Under the pieces are notes generated by a model that saw only the letters and a program-made list of their open reading frames with translations, was not told the origin of the DNA and searched no databases. From NCBI RefSeq assembly GCF_030297015.1, contig NZ_AP028056.1, positions 1,684,939-1,748,938 of the forward strand: a DNA stretch of 64,000 bases. The letters run 5' to 3'. Numbering within the stretch: position 1 is the stretch's first letter; every line of letters begins with the position of its first letter. Of the stretch, positions 28,351-39,300 are shown piece after piece. This DNA comes from Brooklawnia propionicigenes (GTDB lineage Bacteria > Actinomycetota > Actinomycetes > Propionibacteriales > Propionibacteriaceae). A program made the position numbers and the translations under genes.

Positions 28351-31300
28351 ATGGACGTATTTCGTGTGCGCGACAAGGTCATTGACGACTACCGCTCATT
28401 CACCACGGCGTCCATTGACATCAAGGACGCCCGGCTCAAAGAGCACTACCAAGGCGAACTCGATGGGGATCGACAATGGCCGGAGCCGTGGATCTCACTG
28501 AATCCCGCCTTTGAGAGCGGCGGTCGGATAGACGAACTGGTCAACGAGGGCCTCCTTGATCCCGAGTGCGACCGAATCTTCCGAGTCAAGCAGCACCTGG
28601 AGGATCCGGGCCGGACACCGTTCACCCTGCACCGCCACCAACGCGAGGCCATCGAGGTAGCGCGCTCCGGCCAGAGCTATGTGCTGACGACAGGCACCGG
28701 GTCGGGCAAGTCGTTGGCTTACATCGTCCCGATCGTCGATCACGTGTTGAGGCGACCCCGGACGCCAGGGGTCAAGGCCATCATTGTGTACCCGATGAAC
28801 GCGCTGGCGAACTCGCAGCGCGGCGAGCTCGAGAAGTTCCTGCGTAACGGTTATGGCGATGGACGAGAACCCGTCACATTCGCCCGCTACACGGGTCAGG
28901 AGCGGGGCGAAGAACGCGATCGGATTCTCGCGAGCCCGCCTGACATCTTGTTGACCAACTACGTGATGCTCGAGTTGGTGCTCACTCGACCCGAAGAGCG
29001 CGCCCGGTTGGTGAAGGCGGCGAAGGGGTTGCAGTTCCTCGTCCTGGACGAGTTGCACACCTACCGCGGACGTCAGGGAGCCGATGTGGCGATGCTGGTG
29101 CGCCGTGTTCGGGAGGCGTGCTCGTCGCCTCACCTGCAGTGTGTTGGGACGTCTGCCACGATGGCCAGCGGCGGGTCGACGCTTGATCAGAAGCGCACGG
29201 TCGCCGAGGTGGCCACACGCATCTTCGGCTCACCGGTGGTCCCTGAGCACGTGATCGGTGAGACCCTCACCCGGGCCACGGCAGCAGGAGCCGGCTCGGA
29301 TGCTACTGCCCTGACCCAAGCGGTCAGGTCCGGGTACCTGCCCGACGACTACGCGGGACTAGCGGCGTCTCCACTGGCGTCGTGGATCGAAACGACGTTC
29401 GGCCTAGCCACCGAGGAGACGACGGGCCAGCTGATCCGACAGGTTCCCCGTCGGCTGCGCGAGCACGCTGCGCCGGCCCTGTCGGGGGTGACGGGGGTTC
29501 CGGTGCAGGACTGCCACGATGCGATCCGGAGGGCGCTCCTGAAGGGCTCCCGGGTGCGGCACCCTGAGACCGGCCGCCCCTTGTTCGCGTTCCGGCTGCA
29601 CCAGTTCCTGTCCAAGGGCGACACGCTGCATGTGTCGTTGGAGCCGGAGCAGGACCGGTTCATCACCTCGAAGTACCAGGTGGCTGTCCCGTCGGCCCCC
29701 GAGAAGTTGCTGTTTCCGCTGGCGTTCTGCCGGGAGTGCGGGCAGGAGTACGCGGTGGTCAAGGCGGTCACCCGGCAGGGCGAGACGACCTACGCCCCGC
29801 GCGCATCCCGCGACATCACCGCGGGCGACGCGGTCGACGGCTATCTCTACGTGTCCACGCAGCTGCCCTGGCCGGCCGACCCCATCGCCGAGGGGCGCCT
29901 GCCCGACTCGTGGGTGGGCCCGGACAACCAGCCGCTGCTCAATAAGGTGCGCTACCTTCCACAGCGGGTTCGGGTCGACACAGCCGGTCAGCGGGTCGAT
30001 GTGGGTGGGACGCCGGCAGCGTTCATCCCGTCGCCGTTCACGTTCTGCCTGTCCTGCCAGGTCAGCTACGAGCAGACTCGGGGCCGGGACTTCTCCAAGC
30101 TGATCACCCTGGACGCCGAGGGCCGCAGCTCGGCGGTGTCGGTGCTGTCGACGAGCCTGGTCCGCGCGCTGCGCGAGGTCCCCCCATCCGAGCTCCCCGC
30201 CGATGCCCGCAAGCTGCTGACGTTCGTCGACAACCGGCAGGACGCCAGCCTGCAGGCCGGTCACCTCAACGACTTCGTCCAGGTCGCCCAGCTCCGCGGC
30301 GCCCTGCACGCCGCCATGAAGGCCGCACCCCGCGGCCTGACCCACGAGAGCGTCGCCGGCAAGGTGGTGGACGCCCTTGGCCTGGAGTTCTCCGACTACG
30401 CCGCCGCCCCGGAAGCCGTCTACGCTGCCCGCACGCGCACCCAGCGGGCACTGCGTGAACTGGTGGAATACCGCCTCTATCTGGACCTCCAACGAGGTTG
30501 GCGCATCACGATGCCGAACCTCGAGCAGACCGGCCTGCTGCACGTAGGCTACGAATCCCTCGCCGAGATCGCCTCCGACCAGTCCCTCTGGACGGGTGCG
30601 CTGGGGCCCCTGCGCGATGCGCGCGACGGGCATCGAGAGGAGCTGTGCCGGATCGTCTTGGACGAGTCCCGCAAGGTGCTCGCCGTCGACGTCGACTGCC
30701 TCACTGAGTCGGGCTTCGAGCGGATCAAGCGCCAGTCGTCGCAGGAGCTGACCGGCGTGTGGGCCATCCCAGCCAACGAGACGGTCGCCCCGGTTGGCAC
30801 CGTCTACGCGTTCGCCAGCCAGCCGGGCAAGGGACGCAATGACCTGCACCTGACCGGTCGCTCCGCGCTCGGGCGCTACCTGTCCCGCCCCAACCAGTTC
30901 CCCGGCCACCCCGACAAGCTGGGCATCGATGACGCCCAGCGCATCATCCAAGACATCCTCGGCGTCCTCACCAGGGCGGGGCTCCTCGTCGATGTCGAGG
31001 GCAACTACGGACGCCGCGGCTATCGGCTGAAGGCGTCTTCCCTCGTCTGGTCGGCGGGGGACGGCACGAGCGCCGCCGCCGACCCGATCCGCAAGACCGT
31101 GGACGCCGACACAGGCGGCCGGGTGAACGCGTTCTTCCGAACCCTCTATCAAGGGGTGGCCCGCGAGCTGCGTGGGCTGTCGGCCCGGGAGCATACCGCG
31201 CAGGTGAGTCCCATGGAGCGCGAGGAGCGCGAGCGTGCCTTCCGGAAGGGCACGCTGCCGCTGCTGTACTGCTCGCCGACGATGGAACTCGGCGTCGACA

Positions 31301-33519
31301 TCTCGAGCCTGAACGCGGTGGGCCTGCGCAACGTCCCGCCGACGCCGGCGAACTACGCGCAACGCTCGGGCCGGGCCGGCCGTTCGGGGCAGCCAGCGCT
31401 CGTGCTGACGTACTGCGCGACGGGCAACTCCCACGACCAGTACTATTTCCGGCGCTCCGCGAACATGGTCGCGGGCTCGGTGGCCGCTCCCCGGCTCGAC
31501 CTGGCCAACGAGGCGCTGCTGCGGAGCCACGTCCAGGCGGTGTGGCTCGCCGAGACCGGCGAGAAGCTCGGCTCGCGGATGACCGACTTGCTGGACGCCG
31601 AGGGCCGCCCCCCGTCGCTGGTGATGAAGCCCGAGAAGGAGCGCGCGTTCGCCGACCTGGAAGCCATCCGCCGGGCCACCCAGCATGCGCAGGCGATCAT
31701 CGAGCCGATGCTCCCCGAGCTCAGGGCCACGGCCTGGTGGCAGGAGGACTGGGTCGCCGGTGTCGTCCGGGCCGCACCGCGCACACTGGACGAGTCGTGC
31801 GATCGGTGGCGCCGGCTCTACCTGGCCGCTCTCGCCGACCAGGACGCCCAGAACCGGATCGTCCTGGAGAGCCACCTGTCCCCGCGTGCCCGCCAGGCCG
31901 CGACGACCCGCCGCCGCGAGGCGGAGAACCAGCTGCGCCTGCTGCGCAACGAGGATGATGAGTCGGGCCACTCCGATTTCTACACCTACCGGTACTTCGC
32001 GTCCGAGGGCTTCTTGCCGGGCTACAGCTTCCCGCGACTGCCGTTGGCGGCCTACATCCCGGCGGTCCGCGGCACCGTGGGCCCTCGCGACGGCGGCGAC
32101 TACATTCAGCGTCCGCGGTTTCTGGCAATCGCCGAGTTCGGCCCCGGCGCGCTGATCTACCACGAAGGCGCCCGCTATGAGGTGAACCGGGTCCAGGTGC
32201 CGCTGGCGCAGTCGGGCCAGGCGACCGTGGACACCTCCGAGGCCCGCCGCTGCGAGGCGTGCGGCTACCATCACGACCGCCGAGCGGGGCTCGACGTGTG
32301 CGAGAACTGCGGCGAGGAGCTTGGCGCCACCACCTATGGCTTGATGCAGCTCACTACCGTCTACACGCGTCGCCGGGAACGGATCTCGTCGGATGAGGAG
32401 GAGCGGCGCCGCGCCGGTTTCGAGTTGCAGACGTCCTACCGGTTCAGCCAACACGGCGCCCGCTCGGGCAAGCTCACCGCCGAAGTGCTGGCCGACGGCG
32501 AACCGCTGGCCGACCTGGCCTACGGCGACTCGGCAGAGGTGCGGGTCACCAACCGCGGGCGCCGCCGGCGCAAGGACCCGGCCGAAGTCGGCTTCTACCT
32601 GGATCCGGTGAAGGGCCAGTGGCTGTCTGACAGGGCCGGCGCTGACGCCGAGAGCGACGATGGTGACTCCGATCCGGACGAGGCGAACTCGCTGAGGGTG
32701 ATCCCGTACGTACGGGACAACCGCAACATCCTCGTCCTCAGGCTGGCGGACGCTGTCCCCGACGAGGTCGCCACCACCCTGCGCTATGCGCTGGAACGGG
32801 GCGTCGAGGCGGCCTTCCAGTTGGAGGATTCCGAACTGGCGAGCGAGGCGCTGCCCGACGACCAGCACCGCGGCCGGATGTTGTTCACCGAGTCTGCCGA
32901 GGGAGGCGCCGGCGTCCTGCGTCGCCTGCAGGCCGAGTCGGGCGCCCTTGCGCTGGCCGCGCGCACTGCCCTGGAGATCACCCACTTCGACCCGGTCACC
33001 GGCGAGGACCGCGGCTCGGCCGAGGCGGGCAGCGAGCGCTGTGAGAAGGCGTGCTACGACTGCCTGCTGTCGTATGGCAATCAGTTTGAGCACACGGCGA
33101 TCGACCGTCACCTGATCCGCGACCTGCTGCTGCGGTTCGCAGGTGCGCAAACGAGCGTATCGGCGTCGGACCTGCCGCGCGGCGAGCACGCCGATGAGCT
33201 GTTGGCTGCTTGCGACACTGACTTGGAGCGCAACTGGCTGCGGGTGCTGATGGCCGGCGACTTCCGGCTGCCGGACGCCGCGCAGCCGCTGTTGGAATCC
33301 GCGCGCTGCCGGCCGGACTTCCTGTACTCCGACGCTGGGCTGGCGGTGTTCATCGACGGCCCGGTCCACGACCGGACGGACAAGATCACTGAGGACGTCG
33401 CAGCTGAGGAGCGCCTGTTGGATGCAGGCTACTCCTTCGTCCGGTTCGCGCACGATGAGGACTGGCTGGTCAAGCTCCGCGGACGCGCGGACGTGTTCGG
33501 GGAAGGACGGCGGGCGTGA
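28351..33519 (+). CDS. DISARM-like DEAD/DEAH helicase with DUF1998 and a C-terminal nuclease-like domain
   Basis: A 1,722-aa protein, first gene of the defence operon. Superfamily 2 helicase motifs are clear: TGTGSGKS near residue 113, DELH near 232, SATM near 267, and the motif V/VI region with QRSGRAGRSGQ near 1,002. A CxxC...CxxC zinc ribbon lies near 1,301-1,325. The DUF1998 cysteine cluster (EKACYDCLLSYGN) lies near 1,564. It thus resembles DrmA and DrmB fused; Druantia DruE is an alternative relative of similar size. The last 80 residues (RPDFLY, then VFIDGPVHD) look like a DUF559/Vsr-type PD-(D/E)xK fold. The next gene starts inside its stop codon (GTGA). Confidence 0.88.
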   Translation: MDVFRVRDKVIDDYRSFTTASIDIKDARLKEHYQGELDGDRQWPEPWISLNPAFESGGRIDELVNEGLLDPECDRIFRVKQHLEDPGRTPFTLHRHQREAIEVARSGQSYVLTTGTGSGKSLAYIVPIVDHVLRRPRTPGVKAIIVYPMNALANSQRGELEKFLRNGYGDGREPVTFARYTGQERGEERDRILASPPDILLTNYVMLELVLTRPEERARLVKAAKGLQFLVLDELHTYRGRQGADVAMLVRRVREACSSPHLQCVGTSATMASGGSTLDQKRTVAEVATRIFGSPVVPEHVIGETLTRATAAGAGSDATALTQAVRSGYLPDDYAGLAASPLASWIETTFGLATEETTGQLIRQVPRRLREHAAPALSGVTGVPVQDCHDAIRRALLKGSRVRHPETGRPLFAFRLHQFLSKGDTLHVSLEPEQDRFITSKYQVAVPSAPEKLLFPLAFCRECGQEYAVVKAVTRQGETTYAPRASRDITAGDAVDGYLYVSTQLPWPADPIAEGRLPDSWVGPDNQPLLNKVRYLPQRVRVDTAGQRVDVGGTPAAFIPSPFTFCLSCQVSYEQTRGRDFSKLITLDAEGRSSAVSVLSTSLVRALREVPPSELPADARKLLTFVDNRQDASLQAGHLNDFVQVAQLRGALHAAMKAAPRGLTHESVAGKVVDALGLEFSDYAAAPEAVYAARTRTQRALRELVEYRLYLDLQRGWRITMPNLEQTGLLHVGYESLAEIASDQSLWTGALGPLRDARDGHREELCRIVLDESRKVLAVDVDCLTESGFERIKRQSSQELTGVWAIPANETVAPVGTVYAFASQPGKGRNDLHLTGRSALGRYLSRPNQFPGHPDKLGIDDAQRIIQDILGVLTRAGLLVDVEGNYGRRGYRLKASSLVWSAGDGTSAAADPIRKTVDADTGGRVNAFFRTLYQGVARELRGLSAREHTAQVSPMEREERERAFRKGTLPLLYCSPTMELGVDISSLNAVGLRNVPPTPANYAQRSGRAGRSGQPALVLTYCATGNSHDQYYFRRSANMVAGSVAAPRLDLANEALLRSHVQAVWLAETGEKLGSRMTDLLDAEGRPPSLVMKPEKERAFADLEAIRRATQHAQAIIEPMLPELRATAWWQEDWVAGVVRAAPRTLDESCDRWRRLYLAALADQDAQNRIVLESHLSPRARQAATTRRREAENQLRLLRNEDDESGHSDFYTYRYFASEGFLPGYSFPRLPLAAYIPAVRGTVGPRDGGDYIQRPRFLAIAEFGPGALIYHEGARYEVNRVQVPLAQSGQATVDTSEARRCEACGYHHDRRAGLDVCENCGEELGATTYGLMQLTTVYTRRRERISSDEEERRRAGFELQTSYRFSQHGARSGKLTAEVLADGEPLADLAYGDSAEVRVTNRGRRRRKDPAEVGFYLDPVKGQWLSDRAGADAESDDGDSDPDEANSLRVIPYVRDNRNILVLRLADAVPDEVATTLRYALERGVEAAFQLEDSELASEALPDDQHRGRMLFTESAEGGAGVLRRLQAESGALALAARTALEITHFDPVTGEDRGSAEAGSERCEKACYDCLLSYGNQFEHTAIDRHLIRDLLLRFAGAQTSVSASDLPRGEHADELLAACDTDLERNWLRVLMAGDFRLPDAAQPLLESARCRPDFLYSDAGLAVFIDGPVHDRTDKITEDVAAEERLLDAGYSFVRFAHDEDWLVKLRGRADVFGEGRRA

Positions 33520-36326
33520 CGACCTTTGCGGTGGGGAGCCTGGTGGCGGCGCGGGGCCGCGAGTGGGTCGTGCTGCCCGACAGCTCGGACGACTTCCTCG
33601 TGCTGCGTCCCCTGGGCGGCACCGATGACGACATCGCAGGCGTGCTGCCGGCCATTGAGCCCGTGACCACGGCGTCATTCCCGCCACCCAGCGCCGATGA
33701 CCTGGGCGACCACGAGAGCGCCCGCCTGCTGCGCAGCGCCCTGCAGATCGGCTTCCGGTCCAGCGCCGGCCCGTTCCGTTCGCTGGCCGGGATCGCCGTC
33801 GAGCCGCGCGCCTACCAACTGGTGCCGCTGCTGATGGCGCTGCGGCAGGACACCGTCCGCCTGCTGATCGCCGATGACGTCGGCATCGGCAAGACCATCG
33901 AGGCGTCCCTCATCGCAGTCGAACTGCTGACTATCGGGGACGCCCGCAGGCTTGCGGTGCTGTGCAGCCCGGCGCTGGCCGAGCAGTGGGCCGGCGAGCT
34001 GCGCGCCAAGTTCGGCTTGGAGGCCGAACTGGTGCTGCCGAGCACGGTGCGCCGCCTGGAACGCCAGTGCATCGGCGGTGAGTCCATCTTCGAACGGTTC
34101 CCGTTCACGGTCGTGTCGACCGACTTCATCAAGTCCGACCGGCGACGCAACGAGTTTCTGCGCACCTGTCCCGACCTGGTCATCGTCGACGAGGCCCACA
34201 CCTGCGTGGCGGACGGCGGGTTCGGCGGCAAGGCACGCACTCAGCGCTACGACTTGGTCCGCGCTCTGGCCGCGGACCCCAACCGGCACCTGTTGCTCGT
34301 CACCGCCACCCCGCACAGCGGCAAGGACGCGGCGTTCCGCAACCTGATTGGGCTGCTCGACCCGGCGTTGCACGACCTGGACCTCGACCAGCCGAAGGGG
34401 CGTGAGCTGCTGGCCCGGCACCTGGTGCAGCGGCGCCGCGCCGACATCCGCCAGTTCCTCGACGAGGAGACCCCCTTCCCGTCCGATCGGCAGTCCAAGG
34501 AAGTCGCGTACAAGCTGTCGCCCGCCTACCGCGACCTGTTCGATGACGTGCTCACCTACGCCCGCGAGACCGTTCGCACCGCCCAGGGGGCGCTGCAGCA
34601 GCGGATCAGTTGGTGGTCGGTGCTCGCTCTGCTGCGTGCCTTGGCATCCTCGCCCCGTGCAGCTGCGCAGACCCTCGCGACCCGTTCGGCTGCCCTCGGC
34701 GGGGAGTCCGCCAGCGAAGCAGACGCCTTGGGTCGTTCGGCCGTCCTCGACCTGGCAGACGACGAGACTCTCGAGTCAGCCGACGTGGCGCCGGGCGCCG
34801 ACGCTTCGCCCCAGTCGGGGACCCCACAGCAACGCAGGCTGCGCGGCTTCCTGATGCGCGCTCGCCAACTTGAGGGCACCAGCGACCGCAAGCTCGACGC
34901 AGTCACCGCGCAGGTCAAGGGGCTCCTAGCGGACTCCTACGCGCCAATCGTGTTCTGCCGGTTCATCGATACTGCCGAGTACGTCGCCGAGCATCTGACC
35001 AAGAAGCTGGGCAAGGGGACAGCGGTGGCGTGCGTCACCGGCATGCTGCCGCCCTTCGAGCGGGTGGCCAGGATCGCCGAACTGGCGGACGCCGACGGCC
35101 CGGTGGTGCTGGTCGCGACAGACTGTCTGTCGGAGGGCGTCAACCTGCAGGACCAGTTCCAGGCCGTCGTCCACTACGACCTGGCCTGGAATCCGACCCG
35201 TCACGAGCAGCGGGAGGGCCGCGTCGACCGGTTCGGTCAGCACCGCGACGTCGTCCGCGCCATCACCCTTTATGGCAAGGACAACCGGATCGACGGCATC
35301 GTCCTTGACGTTCTGCTCCGCAAGCACGAGGCCATCCGGAAGGCAACGGGCGTGTCTGTTCCCGTGCCCGACAACAGCGACGCCGTGCTGGAGGCCCTGA
35401 TGGAGGGCCTGATCCTGCGCGGCGGTGAGTATCGCCAGGATGCCCTCGACCTGGAGTTCGAGCAGAAGGCCACTGACCTGGAGCGGGAGTGGCAATCGGC
35501 CGCAGAAAACGAGAGAGCGTCGCGCACCAAGTTCGCCCAGCGCGCGATCCATCCCCAAGAGGTCAAAGCCCAGGTCGACGAGATCCGCGCCAACCTCGGC
35601 ACGCACGCGGAGGTGTGCGCGTTCACCGAGCAGGCGCTTGCTGCCCTCAAGGCCACCATCAAGACGACGCCGCGCGGCTTCACCGCCGCCACCAACCCGT
35701 TGCCGGGCGGCCTGCTGGACGCTCTACCACCGGGCCGCGAGGGTGGACTCACCTTCGTGCGTGACTTCCCCGTCGCCAAGGGCGAGAACGTGCTGCATCG
35801 CACGGACGCCGCCGTCGAGGCCATCGCCTCCTACGTGCTCGAGTCGGCGCTCGACCCGACCTTGCCGGCCGCCGCCCGGCCTGCCCGCCGCTGTGCGGTC
35901 GTCCGGACGGCTGCGGTCGACACTCGCACCACGCTGCTGCTCGTCCGCTACCGATTCCACCTGACTTTACCGTCACGCGCTGGTGAGCGGATGGCGGTCG
36001 CCGAGGACGCCGCCACCCTCGGGTTCACCTCCCGTGATGGTGTCCTGTCGTGGCTGGAACCCGACGAGGTCGGCGCTCTGCTGGAGGCTCCGCCCTCGGG
36101 CAACGTAGCCAACCCCCAGCAGTACCTGGCTTCGGCCCTGGCTCAGCTGGCGCGCGTGCGGGAGCATCTGGACGCTCACGGTGAGGCGCTCGCCGAACAG
36201 ATTCGTGCTTCGCACCGGCAAGTGCGGGCGTCGTCCGGTGGTGTGCTACGCGGGCTGGGGGTCCGGGCCGAGAGCCCTCCGGATGTGCTGGGTGTGTATG
36301 TGTTCGTTCCAGTACTGAAGGGTTGA
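33516..36326 (+). CDS. SNF2/DrmD-like helicase
   Basis: A 936-aa superfamily 2 ATPase with DVGIGKT near residue 122, DEAH near 224, TATPHSG near 262, and the C-terminal helicase lobe with EGVNLQ and QREGRVDRFGQ near 565. It matches DrmD, the SNF2-type helicase of class 1 DISARM, in size and order. The C-terminal 300 residues carry no motif I recognise and may bind partner proteins. The GTG start overlaps the upstream stop by 4 bp, and the methylase follows after 4 bp. Confidence 0.87.
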   Translation: MTTFAVGSLVAARGREWVVLPDSSDDFLVLRPLGGTDDDIAGVLPAIEPVTTASFPPPSADDLGDHESARLLRSALQIGFRSSAGPFRSLAGIAVEPRAYQLVPLLMALRQDTVRLLIADDVGIGKTIEASLIAVELLTIGDARRLAVLCSPALAEQWAGELRAKFGLEAELVLPSTVRRLERQCIGGESIFERFPFTVVSTDFIKSDRRRNEFLRTCPDLVIVDEAHTCVADGGFGGKARTQRYDLVRALAADPNRHLLLVTATPHSGKDAAFRNLIGLLDPALHDLDLDQPKGRELLARHLVQRRRADIRQFLDEETPFPSDRQSKEVAYKLSPAYRDLFDDVLTYARETVRTAQGALQQRISWWSVLALLRALASSPRAAAQTLATRSAALGGESASEADALGRSAVLDLADDETLESADVAPGADASPQSGTPQQRRLRGFLMRARQLEGTSDRKLDAVTAQVKGLLADSYAPIVFCRFIDTAEYVAEHLTKKLGKGTAVACVTGMLPPFERVARIAELADADGPVVLVATDCLSEGVNLQDQFQAVVHYDLAWNPTRHEQREGRVDRFGQHRDVVRAITLYGKDNRIDGIVLDVLLRKHEAIRKATGVSVPVPDNSDAVLEALMEGLILRGGEYRQDALDLEFEQKATDLEREWQSAAENERASRTKFAQRAIHPQEVKAQVDEIRANLGTHAEVCAFTEQALAALKATIKTTPRGFTAATNPLPGGLLDALPPGREGGLTFVRDFPVAKGENVLHRTDAAVEAIASYVLESALDPTLPAAARPARRCAVVRTAAVDTRTTLLLVRYRFHLTLPSRAGERMAVAEDAATLGFTSRDGVLSWLEPDEVGALLEAPPSGNVANPQQYLASALAQLARVREHLDAHGEALAEQIRASHRQVRASSGGVLRGLGVRAESPPDVLGVYVFVPVLKG

Positions 36327-36330
36327 GAGC

Positions 36331-39300
36331 ATGGCAGCCGAGTCGTTCGTGGGGGTTCGGGTGGCAGGAGGTCTGCTGCCCGCAGAGCTGTTGTCGCGGA
36401 TCGCGGCGGGCGAGTTGGCCGGGCAGACGTCTGGGGACTACCACCTGGCTCCCGGCGAGACCGTTCGTGAGGCGGCGAACCGCGCGTGGGCGTACCTAAC
36501 CGGCGTATGGGCGACCTATCGGCAGGCGGCCGAGAAGCTCCCCGAGTCGGACCGCGGCACCACGCTGACCCGCGAGCGGTGGCTGCTGATCCTGCTCCGC
36601 GAGCTGGGTTACGGGCGGGTACCCACCACCCCCGCAGGTGGTCTGGCTGCCGGCGATAAGCGACTGCCAATTTCGCACGTGTGGGAGTACGTGCCGGTGC
36701 ACTTGCTGGGGCACCGGATCGATCTGGACCGGCGCACGGTAGGTGTGGCGGGCGCGGCCACATCATCGCCGCAGTCGATGGTGCAGGAATTGCTCAATCG
36801 CTCTGACGCCAACCAGTGGGCAATCCTGAGCAATGGCCTGACGCTGCGGCTGCTTCGGGATTCGACGTCGCTGGTCGGCTCCGCCTACATCGAGTTCGAC
36901 CTGGAGGCTATCTTCGACGGCGATCTGTTCGCCGACTTCCTGCTGCTGTTCAGCGTGTGCCACCAGTCGCGGCTGGAGGTGCGCGATCCGGAGAAGGGGC
37001 CGGCGTCGTGCTGGCTGGAGGCGTGGCGCACCGAGTCGCTCGAGTCCGGCTCGCGGGCCCTCAACCAGCTCCGCGACGGGGTGATCCAGGCGATCACCAC
37101 GCTCGGCACCGGGTTGCTGGGGCACCCGGCGAACAGCCAGTTGCGCGACGGGCTCGCCGACGGCAGCCTGCGCATCGAGGACATCAACCACGGCCTGCTG
37201 CGGGTGGTATACCGGCTGCTGTTCACGTTCGTCGCCGAGGACCGCGGCCTGCTGCTCGCCCCGGACGCCGACCCGGCAATCCGGCAGCGCTACCGCGATT
37301 ACTTCTCGACAGAGCGCCTGCGGCGCACGGCCCGACGTCGGCGCGGCACCCGGCACACCGACCAATGGCGCGCGCTCAACCTGGTCTGGGACGGCCTCGG
37401 CTCGGTCGATGGACGCCCCGAGCTGGGCCTGGTCGGCATCGGTGGCCTGTTCGAACCCGGCGCCCTGGACCTGTTCCGGGGGTGCGACCTGTCGAACGAT
37501 GCACTACTGCGGGCGGTCCGATACCTGAGCCTGGTCGAGGAGCCCGGCTCGAAGATGAAGCGCGTCGTCGACTACCGACACCTGGGTGCCGAGGAACTCG
37601 GCTCCATCTACGAGGCGCTGCTGGAGTTCGTGCCCTCGTGGGACGCCGGCCGGCGGGTGTTCGAGCTGTTGTCCGCCGCAGGTAACGACCGCAAGTCAAC
37701 GGGCTCGTACTACACGCCCACCTCCCTGATCGACTGCCTGCTGGATTCGGCGCTCGACCCCGTGCTCGACCGCGCCGAGCGCAAACCCGACCCCGAGGCG
37801 GCTCTGCTGGCGCTGACCGTGTGCGATCCTGCCTGCGGCTCGGGGCATTTTCTGGTGGCAGCCGCGCGCCGGATCGCCAAGCGGGTCGCGGCCATCCGCA
37901 CGGGCGACCCCGAGCCACCGCCCGAGCGAGTCCGGGAGGCCCTTGGTGATGTCGTCGGACGCTGCATCTACGGCGTCGACCTCAACCCCTTGGCGGCTGA
38001 GCTGGCCAAGGTGTCGCTGTGGCTGGAGACCCTCGACCCAGGACGCCCGCTGGCATTCTTGGACGCCCAGATCAAGGTCGGTAATTCGCTGATCGGCGCC
38101 ACCCCTGCACTCATGGCGCAGGGGGTGCCCGACGCGGCGTTCGTTGCATTGGAGGGTGACGACAAGAAGACAACCACGGCCCTAAAGAAGCAGAACAAGG
38201 CCGAGCGCTCCGGGCAGGACCTCCTGTTCGGCGACGACGATGTCGCGCTGACCCTGGACGCCGCCGTCGCGGGCGATCTGAGCGCGCTGATCGGCGGTGG
38301 CCGCCCTGCGTCGCTGGCCGATATTCACGCCCGCCAGCAGCGACTCAAGGCGGTTGAGGCCAACCCTGGGCTGCAACAGCAACGGCTGCTCGCGGATGCC
38401 TGGTGCGCCGCATTCGTCTGGCCGAAGCAGCCGGGCGGACCCAAGGCCATCACCGATCGCAGCTTGCACGCCCTCGCGCGCGGCGAAGCGCTGCCACCGG
38501 CCACCCTCGCGACCGTCCACGAACTCGCCGCAGAGTACCGGTTCTTTCACTGGCACCTCGAGTTCCCGCACCTGTTCCGCCCCGGAGGTCCCACCGACGG
38601 ACCGGGCTGGCGCGGCGGCTTCGACGTGGTGCTCGGCAACCCGCCTTGGGAGCACATCGAGCTGAAAGAGCAGGAGTTCTTCGCGGTCCGGTCGCCCGAG
38701 ATCGGTGCAGCGAGTGGCGCGCGACGCAAGCGACTCATCGACGGTCTTCCTGAGACCAATCCGGCACTTGCGGCCGAGTATGCCAGCGCGAAGCGCCACA
38801 TCGATGGCACGCGCCACTTCTTGGCCAACTCGGGCCGTTACCCCTTGTGTGGGCGCGGCCGGATCAAGACAGACACGGTCTTCGCTGAACTGGGTAGACA
38901 TCTCATGGCCTCGCACGGGCGGTTCGGGCTCGTTCTTCCGACCGGAATCGCCACCGATGCCACCACGCAGTACTTCTTCAAGGACTTGGTAGAGCGCGCA
39001 AACCTCGTGAGTCTCTACGACTTTGAGAACCGCAGGCCTCTCTTCGAAGGTGTGGACAGCCGTTTCAAGTTCTGCCTGCTCACTCTCACCGGCCGGGACG
39101 AGCGCGTTGCCCAAGCGGAGTTCGCATTCTTCGCTCACGACTCCTCCGACCTGCTGAAGGACGATGCCCGCTTCGAGCTCACCCCCGAGGAGATCCAGCT
39201 CCTCAACCCCAACACGGGCACGTGCCCCATCTTCCGGACCCGCCGGGATGCCGAGATCACCCTCGGCATCTACCGCCGCGTCCCGGTGCTGATCAACGAG

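Noticed and set aside
29404-33687. A 1,427-codon open frame opposite the DUF1998 helicase
   Set aside because: High-GC antisense shadow; the plus-strand frame carries all helicase motifs.
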